A stretch of DNA of 25,638 nt from positions 1 through 25,638 of the forward strand of contig NAJO01000115.1 of NCBI GenBank assembly GCA_002077065.1, in the 5' to 3' direction. Under the pieces are notes generated by a model. The model saw only the letters and a program-made list of their open reading frames with translations. It did not search any database and had not been told where the DNA came from. Of this stretch, positions 8,615 through 16,441 are shown piece after piece. Positions within the stretch are counted from its first letter, which is position 1; every line of letters starts with the position of its first letter. The DNA is from Cryoendolithus antarcticus. Lineage: Eukaryota; Ascomycota; Dothideomycetes; Cladosporiales; Cladosporiaceae. The position numbers and the translations under genes were made by a program.

Positions 8615-9478
8615 ATGCTAATCGACTTAGATGCGATGGACGCCCTAGCTTTCGTTGAGAACCGTTCATTATGCGACACTGCCAAACAGAGGCTCCACTC
8701 CCAACATTACACCAACCCTGCAGTGCTTATCGAGTCCCTTGGCCCGCAACAGAATGGCATCGATGGACCCGTGCAGTCTACTCAGCGCTCCGGCCCCACC
8801 AGTAACCATGAAGGCCGTTCCATGGGAGCTGACCATCGCTTTGACAAAACCTTTGGACCGCGATCAATAAGCACAGGCCAAACTTACCCTGCATACCGCA
8901 AGGTCTCCTTCCACTGTCCCAGATGTCGGACTGGGCTGGGCCGGATCGGAGATCTGGTCCGTCACCCAAGAGAAAAGTGTGAGATGAGCCAAGTATGGGT
9001 TTGTCCCCATTGCATCTCGCGATCTTTCAAGCGTCAGAAACAGTACGAACGGCACCACCGTATGAAGCACCACTGCTGCATCGAGCACTGGCGAGGATGC
9101 GTGGAGGAAGCGATGACTGTGTCATGTTTCCGCAAAGCGCTAGGTTGCGGCTTTTGCGCCACCTGCTTCATGCACGACACGGAGAGATACATCGACCACA
9201 TCGCAATCCATTACAGGACCCACAAAAAGACAATTGAAGACTGGAACTTTACGACCCAGCTCATCAGCCTCTTGATGCAACCTTACATCATGACAGAATG
9301 GTCGTTTCTCTGCTCCGTACGGTTTGGGGTTGACTCGAGCAAGTGGCCTATGATGGTGTGGCCTGACAACATTGCAAGAAACTCAATAGAAGTACTGGAA
9401 AGAAGTGTGCCGGATGCAAAACTCATCTTCCTTTTGAATGACTTACTGGATGCTAGGCAGGCGGCTGCTTCTGATTGA
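8615..9478 (+). CDS. Fungal C2H2-type zinc-finger protein
   Basis: A single exon from ATG at 8615 encodes 287 residues and ends in TGA. Three zinc-binding clusters follow one another: CPRC...H...C (Cys 101, Cys 104, His 117, Cys 122), CPHC with HH...H (Cys 130, Cys 133, His 147-152), and a third around GCGFC with later His pairs (Cys 178/181/184, His 195, His 199). The spacing and the text after the third finger (IEDWNFTTQLISLLMQPYIMTEW) resemble a class of ascomycete C2H2 proteins where Trp-rich helices follow an atypical finger. The first 95 residues are low-complexity and probably disordered. The likely role is nucleic-acid binding, possibly transcription control, but no target can be inferred. 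All finger ligands appear intact. The minisatellite lies just upstream. Confidence 0.75.
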   Translation: MLIDLDAMDALAFVENRSLCDTAKQRLHSQHYTNPAVLIESLGPQQNGIDGPVQSTQRSGPTSNHEGRSMGADHRFDKTFGPRSISTGQTYPAYRKVSFHCPRCRTGLGRIGDLVRHPREKCEMSQVWVCPHCISRSFKRQKQYERHHRMKHHCCIEHWRGCVEEAMTVSCFRKALGCGFCATCFMHDTERYIDHIAIHYRTHKKTIEDWNFTTQLISLLMQPYIMTEWSFLCSVRFGVDSSKWPMMVWPDNIARNSIEVLERSVPDAKLIFLLNDLLDARQAAASD

Positions 9479-9505
9479 TCTCTTTAGGCCTTCTGATGGT
9501 CGTAT

Positions 9506-9979
9506 CTAATAGTGCTGAGAACAGATCAGGGAGCTCAAGTGTGTCAGGCGGATGATATACTGTTGGTGAAGTAGCGCGCCTGGCCGGGTGCAGCGAATGA
9601 TGGCATGACGGCCATCAGAGCGCTCATGGTAAGGGTGATTCTCCAGCACGTGATCCGGCTTGGCATATATTATATGGCACAGTTCATCTATAGACACTCC
9701 TTCAGACAGATCATCTTCAACGTTTGAGTACTGCCACTGCGACCTACGATTAACCTGTTGACGAATGCGCTGCCAGCATGTATCTGGGATGCCAATCCCC
9801 GCTGCCATACATAGACCATTCGTTGAACTTGCTACGCTGGTCAATGCCAAGAGAACATATCCGTTCAGTCGCCAAGCTTTGGTCCCGCAATTGCATTCGT
9901 ATTGTCGCACAGACCATCCTCCAGTGGCGCATGATCTGTGCGTTCTGATGGATGTGGTTCCTCCAAACACGCTCCACAC
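9506..9979 (-). CDS. Unrecognised minus-strand frame, possibly a gene remnant
   Basis: A 157-codon frame ends at TAG close to the 3' end of the C2H2 gene. Its C-terminal half looks most protein-like, with VEDDLSEGVSIDELCHIIYA and KPDHVLENHPYHERSDGRH, a charged helical and His-rich stretch. Upstream the frame has no good ATG (first codon GTG), and overlapping frames on the same strand up to 10050 also look partly coding. That pattern suggests either unspliced exons or frameshifted remains. I recognise no family. It could also be a chance frame. Confidence 0.3.
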   Translation of the reverse strand: MWSVFGGTTSIRTHRSCATGGWSVRQYECNCGTKAWRLNGYVLLALTSVASSTNGLCMAAGIGIPDTCWQRIRQQVNRRSQWQYSNVEDDLSEGVSIDELCHIIYAKPDHVLENHPYHERSDGRHAIIRCTRPGALLHQQYIIRLTHLSSLICSQHY

Positions 9980-10050
9980 CTTTCATTGATTACATCCGCT
10001 AGTAAACTGTGCATTATCGGGAGGGAAACTGTTGCTGATGGTTCGTGCAT

Positions 10051-10458
10051 GGTTTCCCCACCTGCTTCTGCTGACGCCTAGGCTGCTTAGCATGCTATAT
10101 ACGCTCGACTGATTTCGACGTAACGAAGTTTCGCATAGCCCACAACGTCTACCCACACAGAACTATGCAAGCCCCAGCCTTTGTTTGCATCCACTACCCT
10201 GGACTAATGCGAACTTCCCGCATTGAGCACGGGCATATGCAGGTTATCACACTGTGTCACATGCACCCGTTTCATTTGATATCGGTGCTTGCATCCTGCA
10301 TGTTGCGTTGTCAGCGCATGTCCGTGCAACACTCACTATGCGCAGTGAGTTGGGCAAGGCTGAGAGCTGGTTGCTGTAAGCCTCATAATCTTAGAACGCG
10401 AACATGAGGGTTTAGCCAACCTCACGTACATGCCCAGTGGTCCGGCCTACAGTAAGCA
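10051..10458. other. Intergenic, no gene recognised
   Basis: The longest frame is an 80-codon plus-strand ORF (10165-10407) that is rich in Cys, His and Met and has no coding character. I see no RNA gene or repeat. This segment precedes the DUF7587-like pseudogene and may contain its former promoter. Confidence 0.3.
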
Positions 10459-11191
10459 GCCGGTCTAGGCTTCCTGTCCCGCGTCTATACGCCTCGGTCG
10501 GATGGTCTCACGAACGAAACATTGTTGTCATCACGAGACAGTGCATTGGAAAAAGACCGGGAGCAACGAGGATGTCTTAGCCACAAAATGGCTGGAACCG
10601 ACTGCAGAGCTTATCGCAGATCACCTGTGGTGGAGACGGGGAAAAAGGAGGGACAATCTAGTATCCTGGTCTAGTAGCATGTTGTTCCTAATCCGCTGTA
10701 TGTTCTACAGGTATCACGATCGCAACGACAGATCTTCTCTAGACGATATACGTCTGCTCGTGGTAGATACCGGATAGTTCGAAACTCGTTCCTTCATCCG
10801 AGATACCGATCTCATTTCGGCATTCCGACATTTCGATGGCCGCGAGGAGAAAGGGCTGGAGGGATTGGCCGATGAGCGTACCACTGGCAATTGTTTCGGC
10901 GAATATCTCTCACAGGGTCCACTGTCGATATCTGGCAAATGCAGCACAGTGTCCGCCCAGACTATGATTGCTAGAGGTTTCTTGGACTTGCACGACGTGT
11001 TTAGACGCGCCTGCGAAGGAGAAGCTCCACGCCGATGGGTCATACCGGTGCAGGATGTTCGGGTTACCATCAAAGCTGCTGCGTCTGTTCAGCCGAAATC
11101 GCTCGACATGATCGACAGGGCATTCGAGGTCGCATCGGATTTTGGGCAAACCTGGCAACTTAATGCGTGTCCACTTACGTGCATCTCCTGA
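10459..11191 (+). pseudogene. DUF7587-like fungal protein, broken by a frameshift and a stop
   Basis: Three blocks in order match the pattern I know for fungal DUF7587-type proteins. First is GFLSRVYTPRSDGLTNE at about 10468, in one frame. Next, in the +1 frame, come RRDNLVSWSSSMLFLI and LDDIRLLVVDTG. After an in-frame TAG at 10775 comes FIRDTDLISAF, then FGEYLSQGPLSISGKCSTVS and AQTMIARGFLDLHDVF, ending in TGA at 11189. The frame change falls at about 10558-10570 and needs a one-base shift; no plausible intron covers it. The TAG stands where the family often has Lys or Gln after VVDT, so CAG-to-TAG is one explanation. Two independent lesions make this a pseudogene rather than a spliced gene. 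The family occurs widely in filamentous ascomycetes; its function is not known to me. Confidence 0.65.
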
Positions 11192-11749
11192 AGGGAGCTG
11201 TTTCAAGCTTACGGTACTGATCCTTTGTACAAAACTGAAGGCGAACCCTCCTCCATATATTCATACATTCCATGTGTTCGTGGTCGCCCTCTCTCTCTGA
11301 TACTTCTTCTCCACATGATAGTTGCCATGGCACTCACGCAGGTCTCTCTCGCTCACATTGACCGACCCCATGCGGCTCGTGTGCCTTGAGTACTGTCGCG
11401 ATTGCTTAGCCGTGCTCCGAAACAAGAGCTAGTGTGGTCTACACGAGACGGGATAATATTATCGCAAAATCAGGAAGCCTGAAAGTGGCATACAATTGGA
11501 ACGGGATATGTTCAACTTAGAACGGAAGCGGAAAGTTCGAAGCTTGTCGGGCGAGAAGTGTTCTTGCCGAAGCGGGATATACGGGAGATCATCGAAACAG
11601 AGTTCGTAATAGACAACTGAAACGGGAGAGTCGCTAGGCGTACGGAGGTCGAAGCCAACGATCAAACTTGAGTCGTAGTATTAGAGGAGAGGCATTGTTA
11701 ATGAAGAAAATCGTTTTCGTTCAACACCGACCGACCCGCAACGTCAACT
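11192..11749. other. Intergenic with a possible minus-strand gene relic
   Basis: Most of this interval has no gene. On the minus strand, 11665-11459 is open for 68 codons and looks coding (LIVGFDLRTPSDSPVSVVYY, then LPYIPLRQEHFSPDKLRTF). An ATG at 11695 lies four codons before an in-frame TAA at 11683-11681. Below the TAA at 11459 the same frame continues, with one more TAG, to a stretch containing SERDLRECHGNYHVEKKY. This may be a decayed gene with TAA/TAG lesions or an exon of unknown structure. I recognise no family. Confidence 0.3.
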
Positions 11750-12284
11750 ATGGACGCGGATATCTCCCCGGTTACACCAGCAGACGCGATTTCTCGCGGT
11801 CTTACCGAACTCGACGCGGTTGACTGGCCAATTGCCCGCTTACTGGACTACAAGAGATCGTCGTATCTTGTTGAGTGGAGTGACGCTCATGTGGACATAC
11901 GGAACGGACCCTGGATCCGTGCTTCTACCGTCGCCGGTCGGCCGCTGCTTGATTACTTGGCTGTTTGTGGGATATCTAATGGTTGGATAACGATCAGATG
12001 GGTGGAAACCTGGATGCCTGTACGCGATTTGGTGAACAGCGGCGTACTTTTACACGATTTTTGGGTTGGCACTTTGCTCACGTATGTAATCCAATCATTC
12101 CAATCAGGAGCACTGGTAACACAGCCGTAGTCCCAAGGATGTGAGCTCATCACTGCGGGAGGATTTCGTCGGCCTTGAAGAGTTAGAGAAGGACATATGG
12201 ACTTCGTTCAAACATAATGATCCCCATGAATTGTGGTCAACAAGCCCGACAACCTTATCAATGGGAAGGATGAGACGGAATTGA
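11750..12284 (+). CDS. Small chromodomain-like protein, two exons
   Basis: ATG at 11750 opens exon 1, which ends at 12081. A 49-nt intron (12082-12130, GTATGT...CCGTAG, phase 2) leads to exon 2, 12131-12284, ending in TGA. The total is 161 residues. Without splicing the frame ends at the TAG inside the acceptor; with splicing exon 2 gives a clearly protein-like acidic helix (SSLREDFVGLEELEKDIW). Residues about 25-68 resemble a chromodomain: WPIARLLDYKRSSYLVEW, then GPWIRAS and LLDYL, matching the W-x-V-x-x-I-L...YLVKW...W-E-P pattern. A second, shorter echo follows: ITIRWVETWMPVRDL. It may be a reader of methylated histone tails or a piece derived from a retrotransposon chromo-integrase. There are no signs of integrase around it. 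The splice model is strong; the domain call is moderate because several aromatic-cage positions cannot be confirmed by eye. Confidence 0.6.
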
Positions 12285-12686
12285 CAATCAATGGGTCCAT
12301 GTTCCGTGGCCATTCGTTGCAATGCTGTCCAAAGTAGGAGGCTTGTGATGGATTCGTTTCATAGAGCGGTATTACCGTGATGTAGGACTGAAGGTCAAGT
12401 GTATGGGGGCTGTGTAACTTATTCCAAGAATTCGCTATGAATAATGAACACGAGAAGCCAGAAGCTCTTCTCGTATTCCTATATACGAGTCTGTTGGAGT
12501 TGCAGTGGGAGCAACTGCGCAGGTTGGGCTGCACAGTGCGCCTCAGGCAGACATCAGCTGCTCGTAACCGAGCGTGCCTGAATCTGCCCCTGCCCTTCGT
12601 AATCAAGAACCAGGATCGTTACAAGCGGTAGAGGTATCAACTATCATCGTCCCGCACGCGTCCTTCGCCGTAGCATGAGCCGGTCT
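12285..12686. other. Convergent intergenic region
   Basis: This lies between the ends of the chromodomain-like gene and the minus-strand small unknown gene. A 64-codon plus-strand frame from ATG 12437 and a 132-codon minus-strand frame (12606-12208) are both open, but neither has recognisable features and the latter overlaps exon 2 of the chromodomain-like gene. It probably holds the two 3' flanks. Confidence 0.35.
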
Positions 12687-13004
12687 TCAACGTATATAGC
12701 TCGCTCCATGGAGCCCCCAGCCACCCAGCCATGCTGCCAAGGGTTCGTCATTATCATGTGATTTGACCGTCACGTCGGGCTCCAACTTGCCATAAAAGAA
12801 GGTAAGGTACGCATCAGAACATTCTAGGATGATGTCGTAGGGGTTGACACGCTCGACGTAGTGCCTCTGTTTCATCACGTTGTCATGATGCATTGCCCAG
12901 TAATCAGGGACCAGCACAGACCATGCGCCGGCGCATTCAGGCATGTGATGCCGGCTTTCGCCCAGTAATTTACATCTGTCAACAACCGTGAGACACGAAG
13001 ACAT
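12687..13004 (-). CDS. Unknown 105-residue protein, divergent from the JmjC locus
   Basis: From ATG at 13004 this frame codes for 105 residues and ends in TGA. The first codon of the longer frame (13031) is TTG, so the ATG is preferred. The middle is protein-like and aromatic-rich, with VLVPDYWAMHHDNVMKQRHY and VNPYDIILECSDAYLTFFYG. No motif is recognised and there is no signal peptide or membrane span. Its start lies only 44 bp from the ATG of the plus-strand gene at 13049, so the two would share a very compact bidirectional promoter, or one of the starts is wrong. An upstream exon is possible. It could be an orphan or a fragment. Confidence 0.4.
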   Translation of the reverse strand: MSSCLTVVDRCKLLGESRHHMPECAGAWSVLVPDYWAMHHDNVMKQRHYVERVNPYDIILECSDAYLTFFYGKLEPDVTVKSHDNDEPLAAWLGGWGLHGASYIR

Positions 13005-13048
13005 CCTGCCTCTGAAACTTGCCTCGACCAAGGTACTCGACTATCGCG

Positions 13049-13611
13049 ATGCCGTCTGCGACGAAAAACGTTCTGGCGCTCTCGCGAACGTCACTGCAGC
13101 ACCATCTTGGTGGCCCAGATGAGAACTCGACAACATCGCGCGACGTGGGGCAGAACGTCGTCTCAAGCTTCTACACAGACATCGCTGCAGTGGGCGACCA
13201 CGCCTTCAAACGGCAAAAGGTAGCTCTCAAATACCGCGACCTTTGCCTTGACCTTCGCGAGCTGGCAGAAGACACTGCCGCCGGACTTGCAGCACAGATC
13301 TTTCAGGCAGTTTCGGACACGAGTGGGTCGTCCAAACCGGAACAAGAAAAGTGGGCTCAGTTCCACAAGCTGGTACGTGACGCGTCAAACAGCACAACGG
13401 AGAGGAAGAAACGGGAGCGAAGGAAGGCCGACCAGGAAAGATTGGCAATCACAGCCGCCTGGGGGCCCAAAATCCGTGACTACTACGGGTTCCATGTCTG
13501 TACGGCGAAGGTCACTACTTTAATAGCCCACATCGCTCAACGGTAAACGCAACTCCATAAATTGTTTTTTCTTTGGTGACCAAATGCTAATCATTTCCAA
13601 ATAGTATGTGA
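13049..13611 (+). CDS. Coiled N-terminal exon of the JmjC gene, or separate small protein
   Basis: ATG at 13049 opens 164 codons that lead into a good 62-nt intron at 13543-13604 (GTAAAC, poly-T tract, TGCTAAT branch site, AATAG acceptor). The peptide is helical and charged, with RDLCLDLRELAEDTAAGLAA and a basic run ERKKRERRKADQERL that could be a nuclear signal. Splicing puts it in exactly the same frame as the 720-codon JmjC frame downstream (2673 nt in total, 891 codons), which argues for one gene. However, the second full codon after the junction is TGA (13609-13611). Either the gene is interrupted there, the acceptor differs, or this is a separate 166-residue protein followed by an independent start at 13621. 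I favour one ancestral gene with a stop at the junction. Confidence 0.55.
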
Positions 13612-13620
13612 TGTGTTCTC

Positions 13621-15783
13621 ATGCACGATGACTCGTTGCAGAAGCTAATCGTGTTCGCAGTGGTAGGCAAGTGGGAAGACGCGATACCGCTGTTCAATTT
13701 TACTTTGGCAGACCGGCACTGTGATAGCTTCATCGACGGCGACAATAACGTCCCGTCGATTGGCGTACACCCTGCGACTCTTAAAACTGTCACACACACG
13801 AGTCCATTGTTGCCGCGCGACTTTAAGAATCTTTACGACTATCTCTCATCGCCGGAATCTCTCGCAGAAGGCGAGCGTGAGCAGCTCGTCGCATATGCCA
13901 AACAGCCGCGAGGGCTTCCTCTTTCAAAACTCGACCTAGATTACGACGAACATGGCATTCTCAAGCGCAAGCTCAGCACAGAGTCTGATAGGTCCGTTCG
14001 CGGTTGCAAGCGAAACCGAGACTCCGACGAGTACGATTATGAATGGTTATCCCGGAAGCGAACGCAGCTTCGGCAGACCGTCGACGAGCGTGCGCGGGAG
14101 CGGACAACCAAGCTCGGCAGGGCTTTTGTGGAGTACAAGTCATGGAATGCAATCATAGTCGCCCGGACTGCAATTCCGGAGTCTTGTGTGTCTTCGAGTC
14201 CTCAAATTGACTCACATATTGAGCCAGCCGGCCAGGAGTCTTTGGCATCTAGCTCCATCTCAGGTGATCCAGACCCTGCCAGAGACGACGATACAGCGTC
14301 TGATCCGGAGCCGAACTCGGCACCAGATACAGAGCTCGAGGCAGACTCGGAACCAGATACGGAGCTCGAGGCGGACTCGGAACCAGATACGGTTCGAAGT
14401 GCACTGCAAAGCCGAGGAGCGAGCCCGATTGGGAGGGGACCGCGAATTGAGGAGATTTTAGAGGACGAAGTGCCCGCGAGAGGTCCGCCTCCACTGCACG
14501 CGTTCTCAGAGTTTGACGGCCTCAAAGCAGATTACATCAAGGCTCTAAGGGGTAGCAAATCTCGCGAGCTGGCACTTCAACGCAGATATCTCGAAAAGCT
14601 CGCCTGGGCAACAGTTTACATTGATCCGACTCTCTTTGTCGCCGGGGAAGCTCGGCCCTCTGGTTTGGTCGATGAAGATGATGCAGACATCGTCATACTG
14701 AGCGTACCGACGTTCCGAGAACGCGCAAATCACCGGGATGAGGCAGGATCTTACATCTGGAACCCTGATAGGCCGTACATTGTTCGCGAACAGTTCTCTG
14801 ATTCTTCTACATTTGGGCTGCCCAGATTCCTGCAACTCCTGAAGGCGAGATCAAGTCGTGACAGTCGGATCGATGTCCGCAACTCCACTACGGGCAAGAC
14901 TGTCTCGATGCCGGTGAACGAGTATATCGAAATCTTGAGCCGGGAAGGTGTCGCACACGACCTTATTAAGGCGGCGTCCGTGAGCAACGCGATCAATCTG
15001 AGGCCTGTTTTCAATCCGATTCCCCCGGCCATTGCCTCCATTGATAAATTTCAACTTCTCCGTAATCTCGTTGAGAGATCACGTGGGAATCCCGGGAAGC
15101 AAGAGGAGCGACAGCCGAATGATGTTGGTGGCTCACTTCACTTTGCTCTGCAAGCAGTTGCTGGGGGATTTAGCAAGCCGCATAGTGATTTTGTGATCGG
15201 GACGTGGGTGCGCACGGTCTACGGCACAAAATTATGGACAGTCAGTTCGAGGTCTGGAGAAAACACAAAAACACAATTCGAGCGCGAAGGGGAGAGGTGG
15301 TTCCCTGAAAACGGGAGGCTCGTCCCGCTGACAGAGGGAGATGTGTTAGTAATGCCGCCTAGTTGCAGTCATCCGCATGCCGTACTCTCACCCGGCCCAT
15401 CGGGCATGGTAGGATCGCCATTTTGGGATTATGCCTCAGTACCCAAGACGCTGGAAGAGGTAGGCTGGGTAGCTCTGCACCAGAACTGCACGAACGAGGC
15501 CCTGCCGTTGGAGCTGCCCGAAATCATTAGACAACTGGAAGAACACGTCACTGACCAGCCCGAGTTATTCCCTATTGGAGATATCGATGCCATTGGAGAG
15601 GGAATTGCGCGTCTCAGGGAACTGGGGTGTACCTGTGAGCCAACTTGCGCCGCAAGCCCTGAAACGTGCTCTTGTCAAAAGAGTGTACGGCGTTGCACTG
15701 AGTTCTGTATGTCGCATCCGTCACTACGTCCACATGGTTGCGGAGACTCGTACGCCTGCATGCTCGATCCCTATCAAAGCTGA
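13621..15783 (+). CDS. JmjC-type dioxygenase-like protein with Cys-rich tail
   Basis: This 720-residue frame starts at ATG 13621 and ends in TGA. Residues about 500-620 look like a JmjC fold. They contain a GGSLHFALQAVAGG lead, then KPHSDFVIGTWVRTVYGTKLW with the Fe(II)-type H-x-D pair (His 521, Asp 523), and a later third His in PSCSHPHAV (His 584 or 586). The Lys after YGT in YGTKLW is where a 2-oxoglutarate-contacting residue could lie. All expected metal ligands are therefore present. The family demethylates histones or hydroxylates proteins in the nucleus; substrate is unknown here. Residues about 190-260 are acidic and contain a ten-residue repeat (PDTELEADSE). The last 55 residues hold about 11 Cys in CxC-type spacing (CTCEPTC, CSCQKS) and may bind zinc. 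The N-terminus may extend through the exon at 13049, but an in-frame TGA separates them. Confidence 0.7.
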   Translation: MHDDSLQKLIVFAVVGKWEDAIPLFNFTLADRHCDSFIDGDNNVPSIGVHPATLKTVTHTSPLLPRDFKNLYDYLSSPESLAEGEREQLVAYAKQPRGLPLSKLDLDYDEHGILKRKLSTESDRSVRGCKRNRDSDEYDYEWLSRKRTQLRQTVDERARERTTKLGRAFVEYKSWNAIIVARTAIPESCVSSSPQIDSHIEPAGQESLASSSISGDPDPARDDDTASDPEPNSAPDTELEADSEPDTELEADSEPDTVRSALQSRGASPIGRGPRIEEILEDEVPARGPPPLHAFSEFDGLKADYIKALRGSKSRELALQRRYLEKLAWATVYIDPTLFVAGEARPSGLVDEDDADIVILSVPTFRERANHRDEAGSYIWNPDRPYIVREQFSDSSTFGLPRFLQLLKARSSRDSRIDVRNSTTGKTVSMPVNEYIEILSREGVAHDLIKAASVSNAINLRPVFNPIPPAIASIDKFQLLRNLVERSRGNPGKQEERQPNDVGGSLHFALQAVAGGFSKPHSDFVIGTWVRTVYGTKLWTVSSRSGENTKTQFEREGERWFPENGRLVPLTEGDVLVMPPSCSHPHAVLSPGPSGMVGSPFWDYASVPKTLEEVGWVALHQNCTNEALPLELPEIIRQLEEHVTDQPELFPIGDIDAIGEGIARLRELGCTCEPTCAASPETCSCQKSVRRCTEFCMSHPSLRPHGCGDSYACMLDPYQS
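14323..14391 (+). repeat. 30-bp in-frame tandem repeat in the JmjC gene
   Basis: A 30-nt unit beginning CCAGATACAGAGCTCGAGGC occurs twice (14323-14352, 14353-14382) with two third-position differences, and a 9-nt start of a third copy follows. It encodes the acidic decapeptide PDTELEADSE. Being a multiple of three, it can expand or shrink without breaking the frame. Confidence 0.95.
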
Positions 15784-15978
15784 TCCAGGTGAGCCGAAAC
15801 CCACTCGGCTTGACACTAGCGTGCGAAATGTGTCGGGGAGATGACGGACAGTCCCCAAGGTAGCGATGGCCATGACGTACGAGACCTACTCATATAGGTG
15901 CTGAGCTCCACTTTTTAAGCTCACATATGGAGAGTTGTACCACATTCTTTCACAATTTTTCGGAAAGTCCACCACGTC

Positions 15979-16245
15979 ATGGCAGGTTCGCCGCTATCTT
16001 TTGCCTTGGAAGAGATCGTCCACGGTGCTTTTGGGAGGGACATTAGCATCCTCAAAGACCTTACCGAGGATCGCGAAACCCCACTTGTCCGCCTAAGCAC
16101 CCTGGTGCAGATTCCGTGCACAGCTTGCCAGAAAACGAAGACCTCAAAGCTCGTTGCCTTTTACCAGCGAAATTTTCTCCAGCCAGTGTGTAACGCCTGC
16201 TATGGAGAGATGAGGAGCGGCGTAACGCATGCGTCCCCATTTTGA
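15979..16245 (+). CDS. Small GATA-like zinc-finger protein
   Basis: ATG at 15979 gives 88 residues ending in TGA. The C-terminal half contains CTACQKTKTSKLV...PVCNACY, a C-x2-C-x20-C-x2-C cluster. The VCNAC end and Thr-rich first loop resemble GATA-type zinc fingers (C-x2-C-x17-20-C-x2-C with LCNAC), but the WR pair normally found in the loop is missing. It may be a divergent GATA-like finger or a zinc ribbon. The N-terminal half, MAGSPLSFALEEIVHGAFGR, is probably helical. The frame is open upstream to about 15920, so an upstream exon is possible. It sits just downstream of the JmjC gene on the same strand and could be co-regulated with it, but there is no direct evidence. A minus-strand frame over the same bases (16121-15921) is taken as a shadow. 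Confidence 0.5.
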   Translation: MAGSPLSFALEEIVHGAFGRDISILKDLTEDRETPLVRLSTLVQIPCTACQKTKTSKLVAFYQRNFLQPVCNACYGEMRSGVTHASPF

Positions 16246-16441
16246 GTCAGTCCTTCGTGTCGTTCTGGGAAGCGGGTACTGATAGGCTGGCAGGATTGGC
16301 ATGATCTCAGTCTAAATTCGCGACGATGGGCAAACTCAATAGAGTGGTTGGGTCAACCAGCAACAGGTACAACATTGACCTGAGTATTCGAGTTTGTATC
16401 CAAAGAATCTATCTCTTATCCGCCCCTCCGTAGACCCAAGA
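16246..16441. other. Convergent 3' flank
   Basis: This short interval separates the ends of the GATA-like gene (+) and the giant DUF3638 gene (-). It should contain the polyadenylation signals of both. I see no gene and no clear AATAAA-type signal that I would assign. Confidence 0.4.

Noticed and set aside
14202..14525. Antisense ORFs with Ser/Gly or Pro repeats
   Set aside because: They are shadows of the acidic decapeptide repeat in the JmjC gene.
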